This document shows positions 36,573 to 49,084 of a stretch of DNA of 64,000 nt, in pieces (the first letter of the stretch is position 1; each line of letters starts with the position of its first letter). The notes under the pieces were generated by a model. That model worked only from the letters and a program-made list of their open reading frames with translations. It did no database searches and had not been told where the DNA came from. This DNA comes from Warburgia ugandensis (lineage: Eukaryota; Streptophyta; Magnoliopsida; Canellales; Canellaceae): positions 80,547,944 to 80,611,943 of the forward strand of contig CP141130.1 in NCBI GenBank assembly GCA_035236585.1, given 5' to 3'. The translations under genes and the position numbers were made by a program.

Positions 36573-39500
36573 TTGAATTAGGCTAACTTTAAGGAATGGA
36601 AAGAGAATGTCATGATCATTCTTGGTTGCATGGATCTAGACCTTGCGGTAAGGATTAAAAAACCCACTCCTCTTACGGATAAAAGTTCCATTGAGGAAAA
36701 GCGAGACTTTGAGAAGTGGGATTGTTCAAATCACATGCGTCTTATGATCATGAAGCGTGGAATTTTAGAAACTTTCAGGAGTGCTATGTCTAAAAATGTA
36801 ACTATTGCTAAGGAGTTCCTTAAGAAAATTGAAGAGTGTTTTGCTAGAAACGATAAGACTGAAACAAGTAAGATTTTGTCAAACTTTATTTCAATGAAGA
36901 ATAAAGGAAAAGGCAACATCAGGAAGTACATCATTGAGATGTCTCATCTTGCTTCAAAACTAAAGGCATTAAAGTTGGAGCTGTCTGAGGATTTGCTCGT
37001 GCATTTAGTTTTGATTTCTCTTCTTACACAATTCAGTCAATTTAAAGTCAATTATAACTGCCAAAAGGACAAATGGTCTCTTAATGAGCTCTTTTCTCAT
37101 TGTGTGCAAGTAGAGGAAAGGTTGAAGTAAGAAAAGACTGAAAGTGCTCACTTGGCAAGTACCTTTAAGGACAAGAACAAGAATAGGAATAAGGATAAGG
37201 AAGCTACAAGTGGTCCACCTCAAAAGAAACAAACTGAGGAATTTGGTTATTACTTTTGTAAGAATCCTTGACACATGAAGAAGGACTATACCAAATATCA
37301 CGCTTGGCTTGCAAAGAAAGGTAAGTTTCTCACTTTGGTTTGTTTTAAGGTTAATTTAGCTTTAGTAACTAGACATACTTGGTGGATAGATTTTGGTTCT
37401 ACTACTCACATAAGTGTGTCTATGCCGGGTTGCTTGAGTTGTCGAAAGCCAAATGATGCTGAAAGATTCATATATGTGGGCGATGGTAAATCAATGGAGG
37501 TTGAGGCGATAAGGACATTTAGGTTATTATTAAAGATCAATTATTATTTGAATTTGAAAGAGACATGTGTTGTACCGTCTTTTAAACGGAATTTGATTTT
37601 TATTTCCGTTTTGGACAAATTTGGTTATTCTTGTTCATTTGGAAATAATTAGTTTAGTTTTTTTTCTGAATTCAAATATTATGGGTATTGGTTCTTTGTC
37701 CTTTTATGATAACCTTTATTTACTTGATATTATTGCCTCTTTTAATAAAACCTTGCATGTGAGTTCACATGGTATAAAGAGCAAATTAATCAAAGAGAAT
37801 TTTGCTTCACTTTGGCACAAGCATTTAGGGCATATATCTAAACAAAGAATTGAAAGACTTGTGTTAGATGGAATTCTTAATCCCCTTGATTTGTTAGACT
37901 TTCAAGTATGTGTTGAGTGCATTAAGGGGAAATAGACGAACATAAGGAGATTATGTGCCAACAGATCTTCAAACGTATTAGAACTAGTACTTACAGATAT
38001 TTGTCAGCCATTCCATACTGCTTCATAGAATGGTCAACAATATTTGAATACATTCGTGGACGATTTCTCGCGTTATGGCTACCTTTATCTCATTCATAAG
38101 AAGTCTCAATCACTGGACGTGTTTAAGGCATTTAGGGCTAAAGTTAAGAACCAACTTGGGAAGAGCATTAAGGTTGTCAAATCTAACCATGGTGGTGAAT
38201 ACTATGGCAGATATGACGGATCAGGTAAACAACGTCGAGGACAATTTGCCAACTTCCTAGAGGAGTGCAGTATAGTCCCGCAGCACAACATGTTTGGAAG
38301 TCCTAGCATGAATGATGTTGCTAAGAGACAAGACAGAACATTAAAAGACATGGTGAGGAGTATGATTAATCATACTACCTTACCAGACTCACTCTGGGGA
38401 GAGACACTCAAAACTGTAGCTTACATACTTAACAGAGCTCCAAATAAGGCAGTGACTAAAATCCCTTATGAATTATGGACGGGTTAGAATCCCAGTATAA
38501 AGCATTTACACATTCAGGGTTGTCTAGCTAAGGCAAGGCCTTATAGCCAAATGAAAAAACAACTGGACTCAAGAACATTCAGCAATTATTTTGTTGGGTA
38601 CTCTGAAAGATCTCAGGGGTACAAATTTTATGATCCCACTATCAGGTCCTTCTTTGAGATGGTAAATGCCTGATTCTTTGAGGATATTGAGTTTGGGGGA
38701 GAGATAAGGTTAAATACTTTATCTTTGAAGAGGAATGTGTTTCTCTTCCTACGATTGCTAAGCTCCTATCCCTGCTGTTATTCAAGAAGCAATATTAGAA
38801 CCACAAGACATTGTTGAAAACCTCTCTAATCAAGGTGAACAAGTTATTCTTGAAGAACAAACTCAACAACCTCAAGAATCGATGCCATTAAGGAGATCTA
38901 CTAGAGAAAGGAGACGTGCAGTTTCTGATGATTATATCATATTTCTCCAAGAACATGAGGATGACATTAGATTGGTGGAAGATGATCCGATCAACTTTCT
39001 TCAAGCCATGCAAAGTTCTAATTCTTAAAAGTGGATTGATGCCATGAATGAAGAGATTAAGTCCATAAAAGACAATGACGTTTTGGAACTCGTCCCATTA
39101 CCTGAAGGTGTGAAGCTTATTAGTTACAAATGGATATTTAAAACCAAGAGAGATTCGAAGGGTGATGTGGAGAGATATAAGGCGCGTCTTGTTGCAAAGG
39201 GCTTCACTCAAAAGAAAGGAGCTAATTATAATGATATTTTCTCTCCGGTTTCATGGAAAGACTCTTTTAGGATAGTAATGGCATTAGTGGCACATTTGAC
39301 CTTGAATTGCATCAGATGGATGTATAGACTATATTTCTCAATGGTGACAATGATGAGACAATTTACATGGTGCAGCCAGAACACTTTGTGTTGGGAGATG
39401 CAAAGAATATGGTTTGCAAATTAAAAAAATCCATCTATGGGCTTAAGCAAGCTTCCCGTCAATGGTATTACAAATTCCATTAAGTTATCATCTCCTTCAG

Positions 39501-40617
39501 TCTTAAGATGAATGTAGTTGATGATTATGTATACTACAAGTTTAGTAGGAGTAAACATATATTCTTGATTTTATATGCCGATGACATATTACTTGCTAGC
39601 AACGATATAGGCTTGTTGCATGAAACCAAGAGATTTCTATCAAAGAAATTTGAGATGAAAGATCTTGGGGACGCATCTTTTGTATTGGGAATTCAGATAC
39701 CTTAGGATCGCTCTTGGGGTATTGTTGGATTATCACGAAGCTATATCAAAAAGGTACTTAAGAGTTTTGGCATGCAAGATTGCAAACTAGGAGACACCCC
39801 TGTTGCTAAGGGAGACAAGTTCAGTCTTGATCAACACCCCAAGAATGATTTTGAAACTAAGAAAATGCAAAAGATTCCCCCTGCTTTAGTAGTGGGGAGT
39901 CTGATGTATGCTCAGGTTTGTACGCATCTGGATATTGAGTACATTGTTGGGATGTTGGGCAGATATTTGGGCAATTTGGGAATGGATAATTGGAAAGTAG
40001 CCAAACAGGTCATGCAATATCTTCAAAGAACAAAACATTAAATGATCACATACAGGAAGTTGGATAAGTTAGAGATCATTAGGTATTCGGATTCTGACTT
40101 TGCTAGATGCCAAGACAGTCATAGATCCACTTCAGGCTATATCTATCTACTTGGTGGAGGAGCTATCTCCTTGAAGAGTGCTAAGCAGATGCTCATTGCT
40201 TCTTCTACTATGACAGCTGAGTTTATAGCATGTTATGAGGCATCTAATCATGGGATATGGCTGCGGAATTTTTTCATAGGGCTGTGAATTATGGATGGAA
40301 TTGAAAGGCCATTTAAGATATTTTGTTACAATAAGTCAGCAGTTCTATATTCCAACAAAAACAAGAGATCGACAAAGTCAAACCATATAGATATCAAGTT
40401 CCTAGTTGTTAAAGACAGAGTTCAGAGTGGTCAAGTGTCTATAGAGCATATTGGCACAAACTCCATGGTTGCAGATCCACTTACTAAGGGGCTACCACCC
40501 AAGGTCTTTCATGGGCATACTGCTCATATGGGTGTTGTATCATTTGATGATATAATGGATTATTGGGAGTTTGTATTTATATGCTTTTCTGTTTTTAGAC
40601 ACATCTTGTGCTTATAG
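36573..40617 (+). pseudogene. Copia-A gag-pol remnant, frameshifted and stop-interrupted
   Basis: Pieces in order: gag 36612-37130 (KRDFEKWDCSNHMRLMIMKR, SFNLLxx-type tail KDKWSLNELFSHC); a broken zinc knuckle near 37250 (YYFCKNP-stop-HMKKDY); protease WWIDFGSTTHI (37380-37412; the usual D-S-G reads D-F-G); GAG-pre-integrase WHKHLGH (37815-37935); integrase 38044-38487, where the second catalytic Asp reads Asn (KSNHGGEYYG) and the NGVAER block reads NDVAKR, losing the Glu; RT 39044-39424 and 39508-39705 with an intact YADDILLAS; RNase H 40042-40617 ending VADPLTKGLP. Resembles Tnt1/Tork-type copia proteins. Cannot be functional. Confidence 0.93.
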
Positions 40618-40941
40618 ATATTTTCTGCAGAAATAAAGTATTCAATTCTATTTTTCACTCTGATTTAATTTTAATATGATCTCATAAGGAATAAAGATGG
40701 ACCAGTTGGAAATAAGCATGCTTAGATCACATAGCTTGTAATTTCCATGTTACATATCCATACTTGATCTATGTCGTTTGGTTAGGTTACTATACGTGAC
40801 CATGGATGGATTTAGTTATGATATATGCAACGAAGATTGCCTTGATCCTATATTAGCATAATTAATGCATGAGATTGTTCAGAGATATTTTTTGTGATAG
40901 CAAAATTTTTGAGCTCTTAAGGTTATACTTTGATATACAAT

Positions 40942-40960
40942 TATATATATATATATATAT
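40942..40960. repeat. (TA)n run before the Copia-A polypurine tract
   Basis: About nine TA units just upstream of the 3' LTR. Confidence 0.9.
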
Positions 40961-40976
40961 AGTCCAAGTGGGAGAT

Positions 40977-41429
40977 TGTTAGATATTGGACGTGTGTGTA
41001 TTGTATATTATATGCTATCATATGGTTTTGGCCTATATTAAAGTGATCTAATAAAGTTAAGGTAAAATAGACCACAGTCATCTCAAAAGGTATGGTTTTA
41101 TTATGTGTAGACACTAATCTCTAATTTCTATTTTATGATGGGCTAAAATTAGAAATAAGGAAAGGGGATTCAGTTATAAATGGTTATGGTCCCAAATTGT
41201 ACGTATGATTCTTTTTTCATATCCCATTATAAAAAAGGAGGGAATTCCATTCTCCAGGAAGGTTATATGCATTGGTTTGGAAGATCAGGAACCGCAAAGC
41301 TTAAGGATCACATCCGGACTCATAGATTTAGGTACACTTTAGCATCTAATATTTGTTCTTGATGATTTTCATGGAGGATCTTGGTGTGATGAATGAATAT
41401 TCGTCAATAAAGTATATTAAGTACCAACA
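40977..41429 (+). repeat. Copia-A 3' LTR
   Basis: 453 bp, TGTTAG...CCAACA, preceded by the polypurine tract and followed by the CAAAC duplication. Confidence 0.95.
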
Positions 41430-41689
41430 CAAACATCTCTTATTGGACTAAGAATCACAACTTCAATAGGATCCAAGGATTCTCTAGTGTGAGTTCAGGG
41501 ATTCTCTAGTCTTATACATGAATTTCCACTAAATTCAACAAAATGCTTCATGAAAAGTCAAGCTTTTCTTCATTACCGGCATGCAGGTAGCCTTAAACTG
41601 ATTAGAGTGCCAAACCACTAAAATAGAACTTATGCAATCCATTAGCAGTCATTCTTAGTAAAAATTAACCAGTCGGAATGCCACCTTGC

Positions 41690-44210
41690 CTCCACTTGTC
41701 CACAGAGGTTTAATCATGCATTTTTGGGTAATGTGTACTCTTCTACTCATTCGCATTCCTCTCCTGATTGGTTGCTTGATTATGGTACTAATCAAAACAT
41801 CACAACAGATATCTCCAATCTGATACTTACGAATGAATATTAATGGCCCAATCTTATAGTGGTGGGTGGTGGCTCAAGTCTTAAAATCTCTTATATTGGT
41901 TCTTCCACTCTCAACTCTTATTCTCACTTATTTTATTTGAATCATGTTCTTCATGTCCCTAGTATTGATAGAAATCTGGTTTTTGTTTAACAATTCACTT
42001 GGGATAATAATGCGTGTATTGAATTTCATCCTTCTTGTTCGTCATCGAAGATCGAACTACGGGAGCTCAAATTCTCAAATGGCCACGTAAGGACGGTCAC
42101 TATTCTATCTGTCTCAATCCATCGCTCATATCATCGTCTGCACTCGTTGGCACAAGTTCATCTCTTCAATATTGGAACCGCAGATTGGGTCATTCTTCAT
42201 CCTTTATTTAAAAGCGTGTTTTAAGACAATTTCAGATACCAGTTGTAAATAAAAATCAAGCTCCATGTGATGCTTATTTTCCATCCAAAAGGAATGAACT
42301 TTATTTTACCAATGTTGATTTGATTAGTATGGAAGCATTATCTCTTGTACATTTTGATGTGTGAGGACCATCTTTGGTCCCTTCTAATGATGGTTTTTGA
42401 TGTTATGCCATCTCTTGGGATGATTTTGGTCATTATCATTACTGTCGGATCTTTCCGATAAAGTTCAAATCCGATGTGTATTCCATCTTTAACATCATTC
42501 GAAGGACGGTCAAAAATCATTTCAAAGAAAATCAAAATTGTATAATGCAATGGTGGAGGCGATTTCACCAAGACTAACTCATTTATATCTCAAAATGGCA
42601 TTACTTGAAGAATCTCATTTCCACATACACCACAACAAAAGGATGTTGCGGAGAAAGCATTGGCAAATTATCAAAACTGGTCTTACTCTTCTTAGCAATG
42701 CTCATTTACCATTCATTTTCTATCTGTATGCCTTTCAAACAGTTGCTTACTAAACAAATTGGTGGCCTCATTCTTCAATTGGCTTTGAACATTTTCTAAC
42801 TAAATTGTTTGGCCAGCCACCTAAGTTTTCTTCTGTTAAAGGTTTTGGATGCGTATGTTATCCATGGTTAAGACCATATTCCAAACATAAGCTCCAAGAT
42901 CGATCTAAGCCTTGATTTTTCTTCAATATTCAAAGGAGACTAAAGGTTACTTTTGTTATTATCTTCAAAATGGTAAGTTGTATCTCTCCCGTCATGTTAG
43001 ATTTGTCCAAAATGTCTTTCCTTACCAACATCACTATCTAACTTTAATTGTCCAGCCCTAATGACACATCTACTTGGATGCTTACTCCTCCATTCATTCT
43101 TCTCCCATGTAGCTATCCACCTTTGGTTTTTTGTCTAACAATCTCCTTCGCCTTCGATTTCTACTGAACAATCTACTACCTCTCCTTTAATCTTGCCCTA
43201 TCCACAGCCCATCTCATCTCCAACAGCTTCATCTTCCCATAATTCCCACTATCATCATCCAACCAGCCCAGTTCATCAATCACCGAACACTAGAGACAAG
43301 CCATCTTTTAACCTTGTTACTAATCTCTTTGGGTGCACTAAATATCTCCCAATCCAAAGCTCTAACTGCTCCACAACCAACCTCCCAGCGCTCTCATCCT
43401 GTGGTCACTCAAGCAATGACTCACGCCCGAACAAACCTTGCCACTATTTCTTCTTCTTCATCTATTTATAGAGAACCTCACTGCTTCACTAAGGCCTTCA
43501 AGTCACCATTTTGGAGAGGTTCCATGAGTGGAGAATATCATGCCCATCAAACAAATGAGACTTGGCTACTTGTTCCTATTGGATGAACCTTGTGGACAAC
43601 AAGTGAGTTTTTAGGGTCAAAACAATGTGAAGTAGTTGACTTTAAAGAGACCTTTAAATTCTGTTGTAAAATCAACTAGACTACACATTGTGCTGTCTAT
43701 AGTAGTTTCTTTCAATTGAAAGATTCGACAACTTGATGTAAACAACCCATACCTCAATGGACAGCTTGAAGAACTTGTTTATATGAAGCAACTCTTCGTA
43801 AATCCTACGAGGCCGGATCATGTTTGTGTACTTAAAAAATGTATCTACAGTCTTTAGTAGGCATCGGGCATTTGGTACTCTCGTCTTCATTTTTTCCAAA
43901 CTAGGCAGGGTTTTAAAGCTTGTCGGACAAATGCATCTTTGTTTGCCTAAAGGGCACCCCTGGTACACGAAGCTCCTACCCATGCAGGGTTCAACGACAA
44001 CTTTACCTATGCGCCAAAGCTCCCCTTCGCATCTTTGTTTACCTACGATCCCAAAAATATTGTGATGTATTTCTTGGTTTATGTGGATGGCTTGCTCATC
44101 ACTAGAAATAATTTAGTTGCCACTACAAATCTTTTTCATGTTCTCAGCTACCTTTTCGTTGAAAGATCTTGGGGACTTGCAATAATTTAGAGTTTCATCA
44201 AATAGAAGGT
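41690..44210 (+). mobile_element. Copia-C left part: decayed plus-strand copia (protease to RT)
   Basis: The plus strand shows copia pieces in order: protease-like LLDYGTNQNITTD (about 41770-41815), pre-integrase LQYWNRRLGHSSSF (about 42160-42205), an integrase end SVKGFGCVCYPWLRPYSKHK (about 42830-42895), a Ser/Pro-rich linker, RT start YHAHQTNETWLLVP (43540-43580), and RT motifs LDVNNPYLNGQLEELVYMKQ (43735-43790) and LKDLGDL (44160-44180). Stops and frameshifts throughout. The 3' end (RNase H) is missing here and appears at 57680-58080, so the element was split by the minus-strand copia. No 5' LTR recognised. Confidence 0.8.
43950..44028 (-). mobile_element. Au-SINE copy 9, internally deleted
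   Basis: Minus strand starts GGGGAGCTTTGGCGCATAGG and jumps from the A-box region straight to the 3' part (CCCTGCATGGGTAGGAGCTT...GGGGTGCCC); about 100 bp, including the B box, are lost. Flanks gcatctttgtttgccta (43933-43949) and gcatctttgtttaccta (44029-44045) are a 17-bp target duplication with one change. It sits in the Copia-C RT. Confidence 0.9.
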
Positions 44211-46266
44211 GACAAATGAGAACAAAGTCTCATTCGTGTTACATGATCCTTAAACAACTTTGGTGGCATGCCTTTGGTCAAAGGATCTGTAATTATCAGC
44301 TCAATATGAATGTGTTCAACAAGCACTTTATTCCTTTTTATGTGCTATCTGACTGCGAAGTACTTAATGTCAATGTGTTACTATCACTTTCACTTTTATT
44401 ATTCTTAGCAAAGAACACAGCGGCTGAATTATCATAATATATCTTCAATGGCCTAGAGATGGAATCAACAACTTGAAGCCCTAGAAATGAAACTCTTCAA
44501 CCATATACCCTACCTGGTCACCTCAAAACAAGAAACAAACTCGGCTTCCATAGTAGAAGTAGTAATAAAAAATTGCTTTGTAATTCTCCAAGATATAGCT
44601 CCTCTAGCAAATAAGAAGATATATCCAGATGTTGATTTACGGCAATCAACACAATAAGTTAAGTCTGAATTTGAATATCCAACAACCTCTAAGTCATCGA
44701 TCCGTCTATATGTAAGCATGTAATCTTTAGTCCCTTGAAGGTATTGCATGACATTCTTTGTAGCTCTCCAATGGTCCAAACCTAGGTTACTTTGATATCT
44801 AGCCAACATTCTAACTGCAAACGCAATGTCTAATCTAGTACAAACTTAAGCATACATTAGGTTGCCAACAACTGAAGCATAAGGAATGTCTTTAATCTGT
44901 TCCCTTTCAAGGTCATTCTTGGGACATTGATTCAAATTGAATATGACACCCTTAACAATAGGTGCTACACTGGGTGAACAATCTTTTGTCTAAAATCTCT
45001 CAAGAACTTTGTTGATATAGGCTTCATAAGACAAGCCCAGGATACCTTGAGACCTATCTTTATCAATCTTAATGCCAATGACATAAGATGCCTCACCCAT
45101 ATCCTTCATATCAAAGTTTTGAGAGAGAAATTGTTTCACCTCATATAGCAATCCCATATCATTAGTTGTAAGCAAAATGTCATCCACATACAGGACTAGA
45201 AAAATGATCTTGCTTCCACTAACCTTGTGATATATATTCATCCATAATGTTCTCTACGAAACTAAGTGAAGAGATAACATTATGAAATTTTAAATACCAC
45301 TGAGAAGAGGCTTGTTTCAGTCTATATATAGACTTTTTAAGCTTGCAAACTAAATGATGACCATCACTTGAGACAAAACCCTCAGGTTGTTTCATATAAA
45401 CATCTTCCTCTAAATCACCATTGAGAAATGCTGTTTTCACATCCATTTGATGTAAATCTAAGTCAAAATGAGCAACCAATTCCATGATGATACGGAAAGA
45501 ATCCTTTTTAGAAACAGGAGAAAATGTTTCTTTATAATCAATTCCTTCCTTTTGTGTGAATCCTTTTGCAACAAGTCTAGCCTTGTATTGCTCAATGTTG
45601 CCTAATGAGTCTTTCAACCAATGATCTTCGCCCTATTAGGCAACTCTCCAAGATCCCAGACTTGATTTTCTATCATAGAATCCATCTCATCCTTCATAGC
45701 ATCATGCCATAAGTTAGATTTACTATTCATAGGTTATGAAAATGTCTTAGGGTCATTGTTACCACAAATATCATAGTCAGATTCTTGTAGGTAGACAACG
45801 TAGTTGGTAGAAATCGGTGACTTCCTTACTCTAGTAGATCTCCTCAAAGGTACATCATTAGCCTCTTGTGGAGGCTCATGATCATCAACATATTATGGTT
45901 GATAATCACTGGGATCTACTAAAATATTATCAGCCTGACCTAAATTTTCAACAACTGGTTGTCCAATATCCATCATATTTTGATGGGTGTCATTAATAAT
46001 AACCAATATGCTGCTTGATGCAGGAGTTGAATCAGAAACACTATTTTCCTCAAAAATTAAGTTTTGAGGTCGAACACTCCCATTAACCACGTCATTCTCA
46101 AGAAATTTAGCAAATCTTGATTCCACAATTCTATTGCTATGGGATGGACAATAAAATCTGTATCCCTTAAACTTTTCAGCATATCCAATAAAATATGCAC
46201 TAATAGTCCTCATGTCTAACTTCTTTTCATATGGATTATAAACTCTAACTTTAGCTGGACAACCCC
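44211..46266 (-). mobile_element. Copia-B, 3' part (integrase end, RT, RNase H)
   Basis: Minus strand, 5' to 3': PAKVRVYNPYEKKLD and FIGYAEKFKGYRFYCPSHSN (about 46260-46130); RT 45617-45219 (YKARLVAKGFTQKEGIDYKE, VKTAFLNGDLEEDVYMKQPE, CKLKKSIYRLKQAS) and 45241-44990 (FLVLYVDDILLTTNDMG; usual YADD reads YVDD); RNase H 44809-44510 (STSGYIFLFARGAISW, TMEAEF) and a tail IITDPLTKGMPPKLFKDHVT near 44270-44215. A few frameshifts and stops. It ends abruptly at about 44210 without a 3' LTR. Confidence 0.92.
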
Positions 46267-46925
46267 TGTGACAACCCGGATTTTTGAAACACATTTTATA
46301 ATATATTTTTCAAAGGCAAGGGCGTCCCCTCAGTAAAAAAATTTCATAAAACAAAACAGCGAAAATTCTTTTCTTTTTAAACTTGTTTTGAAAACCCAAG
46401 TCACCACTTCATACATAACATACGTACAATTTGTGTACAAAATAAAATTCCATTGAAGGAATATAATTTTATTAAACTTCTAGGATCCATCCAGTGGTTC
46501 ATAGTACAGCACGGTATCAGTACAACACCTGTCCAAATTACATCATCCAAAATTTATAAACCTCACCATACATTAAAAACTCTCAATACAATACAATTCC
46601 CTCAAATAAGATAAAATGTCTTCAAGAGGATGTATCTTGTTTGATTGTTCATCCACATCTTCTTAAGTCTTCTACAGTCTTGAGCTTCTAACCCTCCTCT
46701 GTATCTGAGGTATTGTAAACATGAAAGCATGTACAATACCTCAGCAAGCTATGCTTGGTAGGGGAATTCAAAAACATACTACTTCATCAACATAAGAATA
46801 CATACCTCAATCCTTATTTCATCATAATTATCCATTCATAAGTTATCTCCTCATAGGGTACATACGTTATTTATGTAGTACATGAAAAATTAGTTAATAT
46901 AGTAAAGATTGCCCAAAACTTGTTA

Positions 46926-47055
46926 CTTCCCCTGGCTATACTCCCACTTAGGAGAGCAATACTTAGCCAAAGATTATTCAACCCTTGTTCCTTCCCCTGG
47001 CTATACTCCCACTGAGGAGAGCAATACTTAGCCAATTATCATATGAGGTTTTCAT
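46926..47055. repeat. 65-bp tandem pair
   Basis: cttcccctggctatactccc followed by gagcaatacttagcca occurs at 46926 and again at 46991, with one difference (cttagg/ctgagg). Confidence 0.92.
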
Positions 47056-47539
47056 TCTAAGAATTCATGTAATAGCATATCATCATGCCATGACATCATA
47101 CTATGCCTATCATATGTGCATCATAATGTAAAATACATTAGGACTACTATGCTCACAATCTTAATCCGTACAGCTCGCCCGGATAACTGTATAATACTCC
47201 ATTGACACCAACTGTGGAATAATCAATCCATGTCCTCATGGGGTGGACCATGGCTGTCATAGTGGGGCCTTCCCATTATTGCCCCACCCGACATTTAGCG
47301 TCTCTTTGGGCATGATATCATTATATAAGTTTCAGGAAGCGGGTGACCAAACCCTCATAACTTCCCTAGCATAGCATCCCCAGTCTCTATCTCTATGTAA
47401 AACAAAACCACAAGCTTCCATACTTGTATGGAAAATATTTTGTACATATCAGACAATCTGTCTGTTTAACTAAGGCTGGAATATTGTACATACCCTATTC
47501 TTAGGGTTTCCTTAGTCTTCATATCTCGGTACTTTCACC

Positions 47540-47930
47540 CCATTATACTTGATCATTAAATTAGATCAAGTAGATTAGATTATGAGGTTAGATCTTTTTG
47601 TTTGAGCATTTGGTTAGATCCCATGTTTTAGATCACTTTGTTTGATCATTTGGTTAGATCCCATGTTTTGGATCACTTGTTTGGATCATGTGTATTGGAT
47701 CACTTGTTTGGATAATGTGTATTGGATCACTTAATTGGATCATATGTTTTGGATCCCTCAATTGGATCATATGTTTTGGATCCCTTAATTGGATCATATG
47801 TTTTTTGGATCCCTTAGATTGATCATATGTTTTTGGATCATTTATTTGGATCATGTGTGTTGGATCACTTAGTTGGATTATATGGTTTAGATCATAAGTT
47901 TTGGACCACTTGTTTGGATCATGGCTATGC
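47540..47930. repeat. GGATCA-rich minisatellite
   Basis: More than a dozen head-to-tail variants of a unit about 25-27 bp long, of the type ttggatcatatgttttggat followed by cccttaa or cacttgt. It creates a spurious repetitive reading frame on the minus strand (47654-47854). Confidence 0.9.
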
Positions 47931-48799
47931 TAAGGTACTAAGCATACTAATACAATGAAGGTCTATAGTTTTAGACAAATAATCATATATATATCTATAC
48001 ATGAATCTCTAATATATCTTTGTATATCCACCTACCTCAAAGTAGTATCTTGATTCATACATCTCCAGTGTATTCTTCTACAATGTCCATCATGTTTGGA
48101 TTCATCCATCTATCAAACCATATGTATAAGGTTATTTCCCTATTCAAGTATGTATTCCTATAGATGATACCCTAATTTTTCTTGAATCAAATTTTATTAA
48201 GGGTTTGGTGTTAAGTGTTCAATTTTGATAAAAATACCCCTAATTTAGTATTTAATTAGAGCATCTAGACCATTAATTTTAAGATTTTACATAAAATATT
48301 TCATTTTAGGTTTAATTGGTCATCTAACTGTTGAATTGTAAAATTTAGTGGTCAGATGATTATTAAAGCTAATGAACGATTCAGATGATTCTAATTAGGT
48401 CATGTGCATTGCAGATTAATCGACTCAAGCGTGGACGCTCCAGATCGAATCAAGGATATCAAATGAAGAGGATGAAGTTTCCTGGAAATTAGATGAAATT
48501 TGAAGAGTCCTAGGACAGGACAAAGTTGAAGACTTGCAGAGTTCTAGCAAGTCTAGACTTCTAGTGGATCCCATTCTCTCACTTTTCCCTCTTTCTTATC
48601 TCTCTTTTCTCTTATCCCTTTCCTCTCTTTTCTCTTTTCTCTTTCTCTTCTATCTCTTTTTCTCCCTCTCTTATCTCCCTCTCTTTCACGTTTCTCTGTC
48701 CCTCTTCTTATACTCCCCTTCTCCACTCCCGAAGGACGTTTTTCCCCTCCTCTAGGGAGGCTGGCAAGAACACCCTCTCCATTCCATTCCCTCTTCTCT

Positions 48800-49084
<285 letters not shown>

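Larger units (their letters stand above)
34686..41429 (+). mobile_element. Copia-A: full-length Ty1/copia LTR retrotransposon, inactive
   Basis: The 5' LTR is 34686-35186 and the 3' LTR 40977-41429, both starting T(G/A)TTAGATATTGG and ending ACCAACA. The 5-bp target duplication CAAAC lies at 34681-34685 and 41430-41434. The primer binding site is gcggtttcagaacc just after the 5' LTR, a diverged form of the initiator-Met tRNA complement; the polypurine tract aagtgggagat is at 40966-40976. Order gag, protease, integrase, RT, RNase H is copia-type. By hand count the LTRs differ by roughly 9% outside the TG run, many being C/T or G/A changes, so the insertion is old. Confidence 0.95.

Noticed and set aside
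46505-46530. Possible primer-binding site (cacggtatcagtacaac)
   Set aside because: It matches only the ggtatcag core, lies inside the 7.5-kb element near one end on the wrong strand for its proposed orientation, and no LTR boundary abuts it.
46926-47055. CRISPR-like spaced repeat
   Set aside because: Only two units, plant nuclear context, and part of an LTR-like element.
47654-47854. Minus-strand frame with a repeated HMIQLRDPK-type unit
   Set aside because: A by-product of the 25-27 bp minisatellite whose period partly keeps the frame; not a solenoid protein.
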